A stretch of 8,238 nucleotides of DNA from Eubacteriales bacterium (GTDB lineage: Bacteria > Bacillota_A > Clostridia > Lachnospirales > Lachnospiraceae), in assembly GCA_030527765.1 (NCBI GenBank), contig JAUNAE010000164.1, positions 1 through 8,238 of the forward strand. Reading direction: 5' to 3'. Under the pieces are notes generated by a model. It saw nothing but the letters and a program-made list of their open reading frames with translations. It was not told the origin of the DNA and ran no database searches. The translations under genes and the position numbers were made by a program. Shown here piece after piece: positions 1 through 4,343 of this stretch; positions within the stretch are counted from its first letter, which is position 1, and each line of letters begins with the position of its first letter.

Positions 1-10
1 TGACACTTTT

Positions 11-361
11 TCAGCCGTCATATATATGACATTTTTTAATCTCTTTTCTTATCGTTGATTTGTCTTTGCATGTGAATGAGCTATCACCATTTGCATAAAT
101 GTATCCTTCGTTCAGCTCCACTTTGTAACCGTTCTTGCTATTTCCGGTAATAATCTTGATCATCGGTCTGTATTTTTCTGCAATCTGCATTCTTTTTAAC
201 ATTTCATCAAATTGGTCAAAGAGTATCTTGTTTATGTATGAATTCAAACTTAAACCGGCCTTGTTGGCCAGTTCCTTCAAAACCGCTTTCTTGCCTTTAG
301 GGACGTTTAAAAGAATCTGATCATAATTATTCCGGGCGTGCTTGTATTGTCTTGAACTCAT
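11..361 (-). CDS. Ribbon-helix-helix (Arc/MetJ-type) DNA-binding protein downstream of integrase
   Basis: 116-residue protein. Residues about 14-50 fit a ribbon-helix-helix fold: a short strand (DQILLNVPKGKK), helix 1 (about 22-35), a G-L-S turn at 36-38 and helix 2 (SLNSYINKIL). Such proteins bind DNA as dimers through the paired strands. The C-terminal half (about 60-116) is basic and unrecognised. The ATG at 361 is preceded by AGGAGAT at good spacing, and the gene begins 13 bases after the integrase stop, so the two are probably co-transcribed. Placement beside int suggests a regulator or directionality factor, but that is inference. An antitoxin role is an alternative; no toxin-like partner gene lies beside it in the window, though the left side is cut off. 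Confidence 0.75.
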   Translation of the reverse strand: MSSRQYKHARNNYDQILLNVPKGKKAVLKELANKAGLSLNSYINKILFDQFDEMLKRMQIAEKYRPMIKIITGNSKNGYKVELNEGYIYANGDSSFTCKDKSTIRKEIKKCHIYDG

Positions 362-374
362 TGTATATCTCCTA

Positions 375-1415
375 TCATATTTTGTTTATTGCTTCCAGTT
401 TTATAGGCAGTTCCAAATGCGTGTAGACTGTTTCCGTGACGCCCTGACCTTTGTGACCAACAATCTTTTTGATAATTCTTTCATCAACACCTGCAGCAGT
501 CAGAAGAGAAACGCAGGTGTGTCTGGTATCATGTGGTCGGTGATTCTTGAATCCAAGTTCTTCCATCAATGGCAGCCAGTAGGAATCATAATAATTCCGA
601 TACAGAAAATGTTCATCATTTGGTGTGCAAATTAGGAAGTCGCACTTCCTGGACAGCCAGTATTCAAAGTATGGGACCATCTTTTCCGCAATTGGTACTT
701 CACGGATACCGGATTCCGTCTTTGATTCCCGGACGTAGAACCATCTTTCTTCCAGATGAACATCTTCCTTCTTCAGATCCAGCAGTTCACCAATGCGCAG
801 CCCGGTATAGATCAGTATCAGGATCACGGAATAGTAGGTGTTGGAATCATTTGCCTTCCAGATCAGGTTGACTTCCTTCTGTGTGAAAGGCTTTCTGTTG
901 TAGGAATTTGGGTTTCCTGCTTGGGATATATCAACATATCGCACCATGTCCCTTTTATCCTGCATCACGATATCGTGAATCACAGCATAGTCATACATCA
1001 GACCGAACAAGATCTTCATCTTCTTCAATGTCGGCGTATTCTTTCCGGATTCGTCCACAGCCTTCTGCAGATGGTCCAGCTTGATGTCCACGAACTTCAT
1101 ATCGTGCAGTTGTGTGCAGGTCCGGAAGGAAGCTGTGTATCCTTTACAGTTGGATTCTGAAACCTTGGGGAAGTGGATTTCTGACCACTTTTCAAAGACT
1201 TCCGCAAAGGTAATGGTGTTGTGATGCAGATCATACGGATCCTTGTTATAGTCAGTCAGAGCCGTCAATGCGTCCGATCGGGTTTCGTAATATCCAACAT
1301 AAGCGTAAATTGGTTGACCTTTATCATTCCAACCGGTTGTCTTTCTGGCACACCATGGTTTTCTTCTTTTCCCGGACAGCTTAAAAACGCTGCCAAATCC
1401 GTTCGGTAATCTCAT
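375..1415 (-). CDS. int: Phage tyrosine recombinase (site-specific integrase)
   Basis: 346-residue tyrosine integrase that would insert and excise the phage by strand exchange between attP and attB. An AP2-like arm-binding region (about 1-60, with GYYETRSDAL) is followed by a core-binding SAM-like domain (about 66-160) and the catalytic domain (about 175-346). Catalytic residues are visible: R207 in TGLRIGEL, K232 in ESKTESG, H295 and R298 in PHDTRHT, H321 in VGHKGQG and nucleophile Y331 in VYTHLE. All expected residues are present, and the length is close to the usual 350-400. The ATG at 1415 has AAAGGA 9 bases upstream. That ribosome site can pair with the far end of the leader, see the leader structure entry. 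It leads into the ribbon-helix-helix gene. Confidence 0.97.
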   Translation of the reverse strand: MRLPNGFGSVFKLSGKRRKPWCARKTTGWNDKGQPIYAYVGYYETRSDALTALTDYNKDPYDLHHNTITFAEVFEKWSEIHFPKVSESNCKGYTASFRTCTQLHDMKFVDIKLDHLQKAVDESGKNTPTLKKMKILFGLMYDYAVIHDIVMQDKRDMVRYVDISQAGNPNSYNRKPFTQKEVNLIWKANDSNTYYSVILILIYTGLRIGELLDLKKEDVHLEERWFYVRESKTESGIREVPIAEKMVPYFEYWLSRKCDFLICTPNDEHFLYRNYYDSYWLPLMEELGFKNHRPHDTRHTCVSLLTAAGVDERIIKKIVGHKGQGVTETVYTHLELPIKLEAINKI

Positions 1416-1452
1416 TTTTCATCATCCTTTCTTAATTTTGGGCACAAAAATA

Positions 1453-1487
1453 ACAGCTAGCGAACTTACGTTCTCTTGCTTAGCTGT
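1453..1487 (-). terminator. Terminator-like hairpin in the integrase leader (possible attenuator)
   Basis: Stem of ACAGCUA/UAGCUGU extended by GC/GC and GAAC/GUUC with a GUAA loop, a one-base bulge and an AAGA bulge. UAUUUUUGUG follows on the minus strand. The U-run is interrupted and the inner stem is AU-rich, so termination would be partial at best. It sits inside the larger leader fold. Confidence 0.3.
1461..1474. promoter_or_regulatory. LexA-like palindrome in the integrase leader
   Basis: The site reads GAAC-TTAC-GTTC at 1462-1473, matching the minimal Gram-positive SOS pattern GAAC-N4-GTTC, with CGAAC on the left side. It is about 36-47 bases downstream of the predicted integrase start point. 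It would therefore act as a roadblock, or on the plus-strand promoter whose -35 starts at 1476. The same bases form the tip of the leader hairpin, so an RNA explanation competes. Confidence 0.35.
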
Positions 1488-1515
1488 CCCGAGGATGATA
1501 CAATATATGTGCTTA

Positions 1516-1544
1516 ATTTTACGGTATCACCTCGGTGGTATCAA
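1516..1544 (-). promoter_or_regulatory. Predicted integrase promoter
   Basis: Minus strand -35 TTGATA (1544-1539) and -10 TAAAAT (1521-1516) with a 17-base spacer, giving a start near 1509. The spacer contains most of an imperfect dyad (see operator-like entry). Confidence 0.55.
1523..1542. promoter_or_regulatory. Operator-like inverted repeat in the integrase promoter spacer
   Basis: GGTATCACC, a 2-base centre, then GGTGGTATC. The arms match at 7 of 9 positions (all pair if G-T wobbles count). It fills the -35/-10 spacer of the predicted integrase promoter, a usual repressor position. It does not resemble the GTTTAAC operators, so a different regulator would be expected. In plus-strand RNA it forms an 8-bp hairpin with a CUCG loop. 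Confidence 0.35.
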
Positions 1545-1546
1545 AA

Positions 1547-1577
1547 GGCTTCCTGTTGGCGCAGGAGGTCTTTTTTA
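1547..1577. terminator. Bidirectional intrinsic terminator after the secreted-protein gene
   Basis: GGCTTCCTG (1547-1555), loop TTGGCG, then CAGGAGGTC (1562-1570) form a 9-bp stem with two G-T pairs. On the plus strand TTTTTT follows; on the minus strand the tail is TTTTG. On the minus strand it lies just past the stop at 1580 and would separate the secreted-protein transcript from the integrase promoter. Confidence 0.7.
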
Positions 1578-1579
1578 TT

Positions 1580-2164
1580 TTACTCAGTTACGCTGAGTGT
1601 TAATGTTTGAAGTGAGTCATCGATTGGCTGTAAGAGTTCGTCTTTTTTCTGGAATTCAATGCTGACTTCAGAATCATTGTTCAGCTTAAATGCTAGTGCT
1701 ACTTCAACAGTAGTGCCTGGCTTTACGTCGGTAGTGCTCATTTTCATCGCTTCGTCATCGCCAAAGCCGATGAAAGAGGTGCTGTCGAGTTCGATTCCGT
1801 CCTGATAAGCTTCGATTCTGGAATAGAAGTTGGCAAAAGCACTGAAAAAAGCACTGTTTGCTTCGTCGCCATTATTTGTATAATCAAAGATAAGCTCTAT
1901 GTATTTATTGTCGCCAGATTCTACAACCTTTTTATCCTTGTAAGCAAATACAGCTGTATCGGTTTCATAAACGAAATCAGAAGTGTTGGACGCATCAGCT
2001 GTCTCAGCTTCCTGTCCGCCCTTTAATCCGTCCAGTTCTGCCTGAAGCTCTGCAATCTGTGCCTCGATCTCTGCGATTCTTGCGGAATTGTCTTCGGCTG
2101 CTACTCCGATCGGAGCCATCGCCATGCTAACTGCGAGTAATGTTGTGATTAGTTTTTTCTTCAT
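1580..2164 (-). CDS. Secreted coiled-coil protein with DUF5067-like domain
   Basis: 194 residues. The N-terminus is a signal peptide: MKKK, a hydrophobic core (about 5-22) and a likely signal peptidase I site after VAA (23). There is no lipobox cysteine. Residues 26-48 form a heptad coiled coil (ARIAEIEAQIAELQAEL), then a low-complexity linker. A beta-rich domain at about 64-165 (YIELIFDYTNNGDEANS, then VKPGTTVEVALAFKL) resembles DUF5067, a family of immunoglobulin-like extracellular domains. It lies between int and repressor, where Gram-positive temperate phages often carry lysogenic-conversion or superinfection-exclusion genes. A role at the cell surface against other phages is inference. 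The ATG at 2164 follows AAAGGAGAG. A LexA-like box sits just upstream. Confidence 0.85.
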   Translation of the reverse strand: MKKKLITTLLAVSMAMAPIGVAAEDNSARIAEIEAQIAELQAELDGLKGGQEAETADASNTSDFVYETDTAVFAYKDKKVVESGDNKYIELIFDYTNNGDEANSAFFSAFANFYSRIEAYQDGIELDSTSFIGFGDDEAMKMSTTDVKPGTTVEVALAFKLNNDSEVSIEFQKKDELLQPIDDSLQTLTLSVTE

Positions 2165-2185
2165 CTTGTCTCTCCTTTTTATAAT

Positions 2186-2199
2186 CGAACATTCGTTCG
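2186..2199. promoter_or_regulatory. LexA (SOS) box upstream of the secreted-protein gene
   Basis: The plus strand reads CGAACATTCGTTCG; the minus strand reads CGAACGAATGTTCG. The perfect 5-bp arms CGAAC/GTTCG with a 4-bp centre match the Bacillus/Clostridia LexA pattern (CGAACRNRYGTTY). It lies 22-35 bases upstream of the ATG at 2164, where promoter or start point must be. A -10-like TAATAA at 2208-2203 (minus strand) would place the start within the box, though no good -35 is visible. Confidence 0.6.
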
Positions 2200-2231
2200 G
2201 TTTTATTACCCTGATTTTTTGTTACCATACT

Positions 2232-2247
2232 CTCACAAAGGAGTGAG
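2232..2247 (+). promoter_or_regulatory. Small hairpin exposing the micro-ORF ribosome site
   Basis: CTCAC-AAAGGA-GTGAG is a 5-bp stem whose loop contains most of the Shine-Dalgarno sequence of the micro-ORF beginning at 2252. It may be a protein-binding dyad or an RNA element. It is short enough to be chance. Confidence 0.25.
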
Positions 2248-2251
2248 ATAT

Positions 2252-2356
2252 ATGGATTATACAAAATTGATTATTGAAATGTTAAAAGCAACTGATCAGG
2301 AACAACAACGCCTGATATACTTCTACATTTTAGCATTACTGGGACTGGGCGATTAG
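2252..2356 (+). CDS. 34-residue micro-ORF next to the repressor
   Basis: ATG at 2252 preceded by AAAGGAG (2237-2243, 8-base spacing); TAG ends at 2356. The protein begins MDYTKLIIEMLKATDQEQQR and continues with a hydrophobic LIYFYILALLGLGD tail. It reads as an amphipathic helix then a short hydrophobic helix. I recall similar short proteins with an MDY-K-LIIEML start near phage and ICE repressors, but function is unknown to me. It faces the repressor, with their stops 4 bases apart, and it lies divergent from the secreted-protein gene. The good ribosome site and family-like start favour a real gene; membrane-associated peptide or repressor modulator are guesses. Confidence 0.6.
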   Translation: MDYTKLIIEMLKATDQEQQRLIYFYILALLGLGD

Positions 2357-2374
2357 TTACTCAGTCCTTTATTA
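2341..2374 (+). terminator. Weak terminator-like dyad at the convergent stops
   Basis: GGACTG (2342-2347) pairs with CAGTCC (2362-2367) across a 14-base loop, followed by TTTATT. It spans the stops of the micro-ORF and the repressor. The large loop and broken T-run make it weak, and there is no T-run on the minus strand. Confidence 0.25.
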
Positions 2375-2741
2375 AGCTTATAATTTCTTCTAACACCGTC
2401 CATTGTTCATCGGTCAACTGAGAAAGTGCAGCAATCACTTTCTTTTTAAAGACCGGTTCAGGAATTGACTGCACGGATCCGATAAACGATGCCGTCTTTT
2501 CTTCTTCGGTAACAGGCTTTATTACTTCCATTGGTACTTCAAAGCCCATCAAATAAAGCGGATTCACGTTTAAAACCTTTCCCATCTTTCCACTGCTGAT
2601 GTTTGACGGCGCATGGCTTCCGTTCAGATATTGACTTATAGAGGACTTGCTGACACCAGATCTCTCCGCCAGCTCCTGCGGTCTCATGTTTGCGTCTGAT
2701 AGCGCTTTTCTCAGTCTCAATGCAGTAACTTCATTTTTCAT
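2361..2741 (-). CDS. XRE-family phage repressor (CI-like, no peptidase domain)
   Basis: 126 residues from the ATG at 2741, whose upstream GGGTGAG is a usable ribosome site. An in-frame GTG at 2759 would add six residues but leave a leader of only about 10 bases. An HTH_3 domain occupies about residues 5-65 (RLRKALSDANMRPQELAERS, then GVSKSSISQYLNG with the recognition helix). The rest (about 66-126) is short and helical, ending in TDEQWTVLEEIISLIKD. There is no S24 Ser/Lys peptidase domain, so RecA-driven self-cleavage is not expected, and no ImmA-like protease follows. It faces away from the Cro-like gene across the operator region. It probably maintains lysogeny by binding the 7-3-7 operators. 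Confidence 0.88.
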   Translation of the reverse strand: MKNEVTALRLRKALSDANMRPQELAERSGVSKSSISQYLNGSHAPSNISSGKMGKVLNVNPLYLMGFEVPMEVIKPVTEEEKTASFIGSVQSIPEPVFKKKVIAALSQLTDEQWTVLEEIISLIKD

Positions 2742-2776
2742 TTTCTCACCCACTTTCACGCCCTGCCTTCTTATTT

Positions 2777-2805
2777 ATATTACCACACTGTTAAACTAAA
2801 ATCAA
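2777..2805 (-). promoter_or_regulatory. Predicted repressor promoter (PRM-like)
   Basis: Minus-strand -35 TTGATT (2805-2800), 17-base spacer and -10 TAATAT (2782-2777), with a start near 2770. A GTTAAAC half-site (2790-2796) lies in the spacer, consistent with autoregulation. Confidence 0.55.
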
Positions 2806-2812
2806 ACTAAAA
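2793..2812. repeat. AAACTAAAA direct repeat in the switch region
   Basis: Two exact AAACTAAAA copies at 2793-2801 and 2804-2812, offset by 11 bp, about one helical turn. They overlap the -35 of the repressor promoter and abut operator O2. They could be a degenerate operator or a second protein's site. Confidence 0.35.
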
Positions 2813-2829
2813 GTTAAATGAAATTAAAC
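2813..2829. promoter_or_regulatory. Operator O2 (7-3-7 dyad)
   Basis: GTTAAAT-GAA-ATTAAAC: the arms are inverted repeats except at the central base of the half-site. Same 17-bp geometry as the dyad at 2848. It lies between the two divergent -35 elements. Confidence 0.55.
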
Positions 2830-2836
2830 TTTAGGG

Positions 2837-2865
2837 TTGACATAAAAGTTTAACGGTGTTAAACT
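2837..2865 (+). promoter_or_regulatory. Early rightward promoter (PR-like)
   Basis: Perfect -35 TTGACA (2837-2842), 17-base spacer and -10 TAAACT (2860-2865), starting near 2872. The spacer and -10 are covered by operator O1, so bound repressor would block polymerase. A perfect 10-bp palindrome CTATCGATAG (2864-2873) sits at the start point. Confidence 0.75.
2848..2864. promoter_or_regulatory. Operator O1 (perfect 7-3-7 dyad)
   Basis: GTTTAAC-GGT-GTTAAAC is a perfect inverted repeat, extended to 8-bp arms by A at 2847 and T at 2865. It overlaps the spacer and -10 of the early promoter, the classic repressor/Cro operator position. Confidence 0.75.
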
Positions 2866-2897
2866 ATCGATAGATTCAAAGAAAGGAGGTTAACAAA

Positions 2898-3104
2898 ATG
2901 CCATATAGATACGATAAGCTGAGGGGCAGAATCATCGAGAAATACGGCTCCCAGAAGGCATTTGCGAAAGCATTAGGGCAGTCTGAGAACTCTGTTTCTA
3001 AGAAAATGAATGGTTCGACAGGTTTCTCTCAGGCTGACATAATTCAGTGGTCGGAATTATTAGGCATAGAAGTCAGAGAATTTCCTCAGTATTTTTTTGC
3101 TTAA
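2898..3104 (+). CDS. Cro-like regulator, DUF739-type
   Basis: 68 residues, first gene of the early operon. An HTH covers about residues 17-40 (SQKAFAKALGQSENSVSKKMNG), followed by TGFSQADIIQWSELLGI, the pattern of DUF739 and Cro-type phage proteins in Firmicutes. ATG 2898 is preceded by a near-perfect AAAGGAGGT (2882-2890). It is transcribed divergently from the repressor and probably competes for the same operators to favour lytic growth. The start falls about 26 bases after the predicted early start point. The assignment as Cro-like rests on size, fold and place. Confidence 0.88.
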   Translation: MPYRYDKLRGRIIEKYGSQKAFAKALGQSENSVSKKMNGSTGFSQADIIQWSELLGIEVREFPQYFFA

Positions 3105-3125
3105 AAAGTTTAACAGAGTTTAACT
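3097..3125 (+). promoter_or_regulatory. Possible second repressed promoter after the Cro-like gene
   Basis: -35-like TTGCTT (3097-3102), 17-base spacer and a poor -10 TTAACT (3120-3125). It holds an operator copy at exactly the same offset from the -35 (11 bases) as in the early promoter. The weak -10 means it may be only an operator. Confidence 0.35.
3108..3124. promoter_or_regulatory. Operator O3 (7-3-7) downstream of the Cro-like gene
   Basis: GTTTAAC-AGA-GTTTAAC. Half-site spacing equals that of O1 and O2; as a dyad the arms differ only at the central base. It starts 3 bases after the stop of the Cro-like gene, before the ribosome site of the next gene. Confidence 0.6.
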
Positions 3126-3144
3126 AATCAGGGAGGGCGACAGC

Positions 3145-3342
3145 ATGAAGGAAAACAGATTATCAGTCGCCGAAGCTGCCGATTTAATGGGAGTATCGGC
3201 ACAGAGCATTCGTGTCGGAATGCAACAAGGAGTGCTCGATATCGGGTACTGCTTCAAAAATTCATCGGTGTATACCTACATCATACCAGTGGAAAAATTC
3301 AAACGAGCTACGGGGATAAAAGTTATTAGAAATAAGGAGTGA
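3145..3342 (+). CDS. Small HTH protein (excisionase/MerR-like fold)
   Basis: 65 residues. The N-terminal half (LSVAEAADLMGVSAQSIRVG) is a helix-turn-helix of the excisionase/MerR-like type, and the second half has strands and a wing-like SSVYTYIIPVEKF. Such proteins are common second genes of phage early operons and may serve as transcription factor or excisionase. Excision is a tempting role since no other Xis is evident, but nothing here proves it. Ribosome site GGGAGGG (3130-3136) at 8-base spacing. Its expression follows operator O3. Its stop at 3340 lies just ahead of the next gene, whose ribosome site overlaps its last codons. Confidence 0.75.
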   Translation: MKENRLSVAEAADLMGVSAQSIRVGMQQGVLDIGYCFKNSSVYTYIIPVEKFKRATGIKVIRNKE

Positions 3343-3347
3343 ATGAA

Positions 3348-3572
3348 ATGAAGAAAATGGAAAATCATTTCGAAGAAATGGACGGAACAAGATACTTTAT
3401 GTTTCGCGGAGAGCCGGAGAAAAACTTTCCGGTAAAAGAAGTGGATGGAAAATTCCACGTGCTTAACAACCGCCTTAACAGAATAGTTTTTTCAGGCACT
3501 TTCGAAGAATGCCAGAAATGGAATTCTGAAAGATTGTTCGGCGGCATAGGAGCATTGCCACATTGTCATTAA
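3348..3572 (+). CDS. Hypothetical early phage protein, 74 residues
   Basis: Starts at the ATG at 3348, which has AAGGAG (3334-3339) at 8-base spacing; the in-frame GTG at 3339 lies inside that ribosome site and is unlikely. The protein has a charged N-terminus and strands around RYFMFRGEPEKNFPVKEVDG and KFHVLNNRLNRIVFSGTFEE, then a short helix and a Gly/His tail. I do not recognise the family. It is soluble by composition. The next ORF continues in the same reading frame directly after its TAA, so the two might be a single ancestral gene or be linked by readthrough. Confidence 0.65.
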   Translation: MKKMENHFEEMDGTRYFMFRGEPEKNFPVKEVDGKFHVLNNRLNRIVFSGTFEECQKWNSERLFGGIGALPHCH

Positions 3573-3596
3573 ACAAAAGAGGAGGGCGAACAGGCA

Positions 3597-3773
3597 ATCG
3601 TTGGCGCACAAATGGCGGTGCTGATGAATGTTTACCGTCATAAATTCGGCGAAGAAGATTTCGAGGAAGTCCTGAAAATTTCCAAAATGAGCGCAGAGGA
3701 AGCGATAGAAGAAATGATAAAAGAGTTGGAGAAACTGCAAGAGCAAGCAAGGGAGAACGAAGATGATGAATAA
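3597..3773 (+). CDS. Small helical early protein, probable non-ATG (ATC) start
   Basis: The frame is open from the preceding stop (3570-3572) to TAA at 3773. A strong ribosome site GAGGAGGG (3579-3586) lies 10 bases before an in-frame ATC at 3597, giving 58 residues beginning (M)VGAQMAVLMNVYRHKFG. The first ATG (3612) gives 53 residues but lies 25 bases from that ribosome site, with none of its own. The C-terminus is a charged helix (SAEEAIEEMIKELEKLQEQ), probably a coiled coil. Function unknown. It overlaps the next gene by 11 bases. The gene is likely real; its start is uncertain. Confidence 0.55.
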   Translation: MVGAQMAVLMNVYRHKFGEEDFEEVLKISKMSAEEAIEEMIKELEKLQEQARENEDDE

Positions 3774-3939
3774 AATTGTAAAAGCTGTATCATTAGTTTT
3801 CACAACGATAAACGCAATCAGCTTTATCGTTTGGGCGTGCTTACTGGACAGCGTTATATCATGGCAACCATATTTGATTATGGTATTTAACTTTGTCTGG
3901 TTAATGTACAGAGCAAAGGTTAACGGATATATGGAGTAA
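3763..3939 (+). CDS. Small two-helix membrane protein
   Basis: 58 residues, beginning at tandem ATGs (3763 and 3766) after AGGGAG at 7-base spacing, overlapping the end of the previous gene. Two hydrophobic segments are clear: about 8-26 (VSLVFTTINAISFIVWACL) and about 36-49 (PYLIMVFNFVWLMY). They are joined by a short DSVISWQ turn and followed by a short basic tail, so both ends are probably cytoplasmic. No family recognised. Small membrane proteins in early phage operons can act on host membrane functions or exclude other phages, but nothing here indicates which. It is too short for most gene callers, yet its spacing and ribosome site fit the operon. Confidence 0.65.
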   Translation: MMNKIVKAVSLVFTTINAISFIVWACLLDSVISWQPYLIMVFNFVWLMYRAKVNGYME

Positions 3940-3954
3940 AGGAGTGGCAAGGTT

Positions 3955-4341
3955 ATGATCGGAACAAAAAAGTATTACGAAGTGGACAGTGAGAGGTTTG
4001 ACGCTGAATTAAAGAAGGTAAAACACACAAGGGCGTCATTGTCGAAAGAAATGGGTTACAACCCGTTTTACATTGGAAAACAGCTTTCTCGTTATGGCGG
4101 ATTAGCAAAAACAGTTATTAACTACTTAGACCGTGTGTATAACATTCCGTTGGAACACTACGAAAAGAAAGAAGAAAAACCGGTACAGACGGAATTACCG
4201 AAAGCAGAGCAAAAAGTTACACAGGAGCCTAGCAATAGCGAAAACACAACAATCCGCATTGCGGACGAAAGTATTCAGCAGTTAGCCGAGGTAATTTATA
4301 AATCAGTATACGAAGCAGTAAAGAAAGCATGGAGTGAATGA
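3955..4341 (+). CDS. HTH-like early phage protein with C-terminal helix
   Basis: 128 residues in three parts: a helical N-terminal domain (about 10-68; RASLSKEMGYNPFYIGKQLS, then INYLDRVYNIPLEHY) whose spacing resembles an XRE-type HTH; a Lys/Glu/Pro linker (about 70-98); and an amphipathic C-terminal helix (IADESIQQLAEVIYKSVYEA) that may make oligomers. It is probably a DNA-binding accessory of the early region, with no closer family recognised. AGGAG lies about 11 bases before the ATG, with AAGG close to it. The stop overlaps the ATGA before the next gene. Confidence 0.7.
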   Translation: MIGTKKYYEVDSERFDAELKKVKHTRASLSKEMGYNPFYIGKQLSRYGGLAKTVINYLDRVYNIPLEHYEKKEEKPVQTELPKAEQKVTQEPSNSENTTIRIADESIQQLAEVIYKSVYEAVKKAWSE

Positions 4342-4343
4342 TT

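Larger units (their letters stand above)
1413..1509 (-). promoter_or_regulatory. Integrase mRNA leader with nested stems that can hide the ribosome site
   Basis: Read on the minus strand, the leader holds nested complementary segments: AUCAUCCU (1499-1492) with AGGAUGAU (1428-1421), then GGG (1490-1488) with CCC (1442-1440), then ACAGCUA (1487-1481) with UAGCUGU (1459-1453), then GC with GC, then GAAC (1473-1470) with GUUC (1465-1462) closed by a GUAA tetraloop. The outermost right arm contains the AGGA of the integrase ribosome site. The inner hairpin is followed by UAUUUUUG, so it could also act as an attenuator. The pairings are read directly from sequence; the regulatory role is inference. 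Confidence 0.5.
1511..1577 (+). ncRNA. Candidate short RNA, about 65 nt, ending in an intrinsic terminator
   Basis: Plus-strand -35 TTGCTT (1476-1481), 17-base spacer and -10 TACAAT (1499-1504) predict a start near 1511. The RNA would hold two hairpins (1523-1542 and 1547-1570) and stop at TTTTTT. No coding sequence fits. The terminator has its better T-run on this strand, which argues for a real plus-strand transcript. This is promoter and fold reading only, and there is no match to a known family. Confidence 0.25.

Noticed and set aside
569..1160. Right-facing frames within the integrase gene
   Set aside because: Antisense shadows of a complete tyrosine recombinase.
1431..1520. CTTAATTTT direct repeat (1431-1439 and 1512-1520) as integrase arm sites or attP
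   Set aside because: Only 9 AT-rich bases; no core with flanking inverted sites could be recognised, and attP cannot be defined without the other end.
3492..3950. Left-facing 152-residue hydrophobic frame
   Set aside because: It covers the region of three small right-facing genes that have good ribosome sites and coupled spacing; no ribosome site or family marks on the minus strand.
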